Shown here: positions 61,260 to 64,000 of the stretch, one piece after another
How the letters are laid out: each line of letters starts with the position of its first letter
How positions within the stretch are numbered: position 1 is the stretch's first letter
DNA from: Dicaeum eximium
Taxonomy: Eukaryota > Chordata > Aves > Passeriformes > Dicaeidae
Direction of reading: 5' to 3'
Length of the DNA: 64,000 nt
Assembly: GCA_013396995.1 (NCBI GenBank)
Contig: VWZP01003839.1
Coordinates: 1,945,342-2,009,341 of the forward strand
Program-made: the position numbers and the translations under genes
The notes under the pieces: model-generated
Seen by the model: the letters and a program-made list of their open reading frames with translations, nothing else
What the model was told of the DNA's origin: nothing
Databases searched by the model: none

Positions 61260-64000
61260 AGTGAGCTGATAATGTTTTGTAGGCAGCAGTAAAGAATCTA
61301 TTCTAGTTCTTAGTAGTAATAATAGCTCTCACAGATATACTTATATAGCTCCTGCTATATAGAAAAATATGTGGGTGCATTTACAGAATAATACCAAGAA
61401 TCATTGAGCTTACCTAGGCTCAGTTACCTAAAAGCTGGGTACCTAAGCTATTTATCCTGATATCTTCCTAATGGAAAGATGTAAGTGCTTGCAGCAGAAA
61501 GTTCATTTATTGCTAGATGTCAGCCTTGGTGTATTATCTCAGGGGGGGTACTCTTCCCTGAGACTGCTTTGTCCCCTGAGGAAATCTCATCCAAAAATAC
61601 AATTTATTTACCACTTATTCATGAGTAATCTATTAAAGAGTTATGTTATGGGAAAATGGGCCATGTTTAAAAAAAAAGTTGTGAATCATAGCTTGTCAGC
61701 TGAGCAATACAAATCAGTTACTGCACACTCCTCATGATACTAATTCTAGGTTTTCCTCACCAAGGCCATGCAAAAGTGACCTGCTCTATTTGACCTTGGA
61801 ATGAGCTGGATTCTTACAATTTTGTGTACTGGTTAATACAATATAAAGTTTCTGTGAAGAAAAAAATAATCGGTTGGATTTTTGTATCCTATTGAGAAAT
61901 TCCATTAACTACATGAATGTTATAATTGCTTTTAGATGAAGCTGCATGTGACTTCCTGGATGAGAAGAAATATTTAATATCTTGAATTGTGTTTAAGCAA
62001 AAATTAAAGTACACAATTAATATTTTTATGGATGCTTACAGGATGTAATATTTTTCATCCTGTAAACCACTGCTCACGTGCTGCCTAACTCCAGAGGTGA
62101 AACAACTCAAATTGTGTCTTAAAGGTCTCTATACACCCAAACTCTGCTTCAAGACATAACCCAAGAACTATTCTGTCTTAACAGGCTCAGAAGCCTGGGG
62201 CTTCTTGAAATCATGTACAGCCCATTTGAACTTCATAGTTAGATCTCATCTTTCCCTCATACTCAGCACTTTTGGAATATGAGCCTTCATTTAGACCTCT
62301 CCAGATGGAAACAGCTGAAAATGCTAATGATTTTTACAAACCTTTTGCAAAGCATGTAGTGTTGGTTCACCAGAACAGCATTCACTACAATAAAGTGCTT
62401 GGTAATTCTGGTCCGCGTACACAAGCCCAGAAGAACAATCTTGGTTTTATTAAAATTGCTTATTTAGCCTGTCACTTTTAAAATGCTTTCTTCACCTCAG
62501 AATTACTTGGAGGCTGAAAGGCTCAACACAGCTCTTCTGGTAATTGCAACCTGGGTCGAAATTCTTGGCACTGGGTTGAGGAGAAATGTGCCAATCTGGG
62601 AAGCAGGATCTTCTGGTGGCCTGAAGGGAAACATTGGCAGGAGTCTAGGGCACTATGGGGAAGACATTTGAAAACTAAAGACATATGAAATAGTCCATAC
62701 ATGATGGTTAATATAGCACAGCATAATTATTTCTCTGCAAAAAATATTCAAGGATTAAAAAAAAAGGAATTCCCATTTCTAACAGTTTCTTTCCCCTGAA
62801 GTTTATAGACTTCCCACAGAAACTTAATTTGAAAGCCACTTATGAAAGCCAGACTGTTTTACACAGCATTATGTCTGAGCACAATTTTTCAGATGCTCCT
62901 TGTCTAGAATTCTGAGAAGAGCTGGGCAGTTCCACACATGAGTTCCAGTTTCATCCCATTTAAAGATTATCTGAGTAACATGCACTTGGGGCAGCATTAT
63001 AAACCCTCTCTATAGTTACTGGAAATCAATAAATCCCCCTGAGTATAAAAGGGTGAGTCTGATTTTAGATGGGTTGAATTAACTTCTAGTCTCTCCTGAC
63101 ACTGCAGCAATTTTTTTTGTTGGTGGTGTAACTAAGCTTACCAGATGAAAGTTTTCATGGTATTACTAAATCCACTTATTAGCAAGGATAGAATATTTAG
63201 GCAATGCAGTTTTCATTTTATTCTGGTTTTAAAAGATGGTAGTAGTCACTGAATATAGAAGGTGTTCCTAGAATTTTATCAAGATGAAACTGAAAGGATT
63301 CCATAAACTGAACCAGAGAATCATAGGAGCTATTGAAAAAACAGGAGAAAATACATCCTCTCTGGAGTATTTGGCTGTTTTTTAAAAAGTCAGCTCTATT
63401 GAATTCTGTAGCAACAGCAGAATTTCCTATTAAATGCTTGCAGAAAAAAAAACCCCAAAACCAAAAAAAACCAACAAAATAAAAACCAATAGGACATTCT
63501 TAAGCTAGAGAAAACACAAAAAGTAAGAGTTTTCAGCTGTGCTGTGCACATACACCTCCCATCAGCACTGATGGTAAGGAAGACACAAGCACATCGGGGG
63601 AACAAGCCCACTGAAATGGCCAAGCTTCCAGTCAGGAGGTAGTCATTCCAGTAGGTGTGACTCTTGTTCTACCCTCCCAACAGACAACACTCATCTGTGT
63701 CTTAGGGATTGGCATTACTTTCAAAAGGGAAAGACAAAGGCCTTTAGTGTGGCTTCCAGATTCTTTGTTTACGTGGTGGCATTTTGATTTCAGCAAGGGC
63801 TTGCTTTCTCTCAGCTCTGGCAGAAGCAATATAACCTACACATCTGCTGGTGCTCTGAAGAGACATCCTGCGCTCCTGAATCGCTTGCTGCAATGTTTGA
63901 AGCAGCACGCCAGAGGGCAGAGGTGTTTGATGCTTTCCAGAGCCAGGCTGGCAGGAGCGGGAGTGCGGAGCCCTCCATGCCCTTCTGGTGATGTTTGGGC
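61260..64000. other. Right-flank intergenic region
   Basis: No further sulfotransferase exon (in particular no exon 7 of copy C) and no other gene recognised up to the window end. An A/C-rich low-complexity run lies at about 63442-63489. The last 150 bp are somewhat GC-richer but too short to interpret. Confidence 0.5.

Overview
The window looks like nuclear DNA from a bird, most probably a passerine. Exons are short and well spaced, there is one GC-rich CpG island in an otherwise AT-rich background, several truncated copies resemble the avian LINE CR1, and three solitary long terminal repeats resemble endogenous-retrovirus LTR families that I associate with songbirds. The family assignments are from memory, not from a search. 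Single N bases at 1648, 37982 and 55722 mark small draft-assembly gaps.

Layout. 1-1929 holds the 5' end of DACT2 on the minus strand: an 80-codon first coding exon (1690-1929) inside a CpG island (about 1375-2470), with intron 1 running off the left edge. From about 2.5 to 29.2 kb I see no gene. That stretch holds a solitary LTR (about 12.2-13.2 kb), simple repeats, CR1 tails and a ten-unit tandem satellite (22.8-24.5 kb) whose units carry telomere-like CCCTAACCCTAGG motifs.

From 29.2 to 61.3 kb lies a same-strand (+) tandem cluster of cytosolic sulfotransferase genes of the SULT6B1 type. There are four copies: a lone exon-1 relic (29214-29352); a nearly complete but apparently broken copy (38387-44214) with an in-frame stop at the start of exon 3, a lost splice acceptor at exon 5 and an altered PAPS-binding motif; one intact seven-exon gene (46794-53374, 313 codons plus stop, poly(A) signal at 53577); and a decayed copy (about 55262-61259) in which only exons 1, 3, 5 and 6 can be traced. 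Exon lengths and intron phases match between the two well-preserved copies, which supports tandem duplication followed by decay. CR1 and LTR insertions sit in the introns of the intact gene.

DACT2 (Wnt/TGF-beta modulator) and the sulfotransferases (small-molecule sulfonation using PAPS) are divergently oriented and are not expected to share a pathway. The most noteworthy features are the four-stage birth-and-death series of the sulfotransferases, and the telomere-motif satellite whose long (177 bp) and short (158 bp) units differ by exactly the spacing of two internal telomere-like direct repeats. No prokaryotic-type system, CRISPR array, tRNA or rRNA was recognised.
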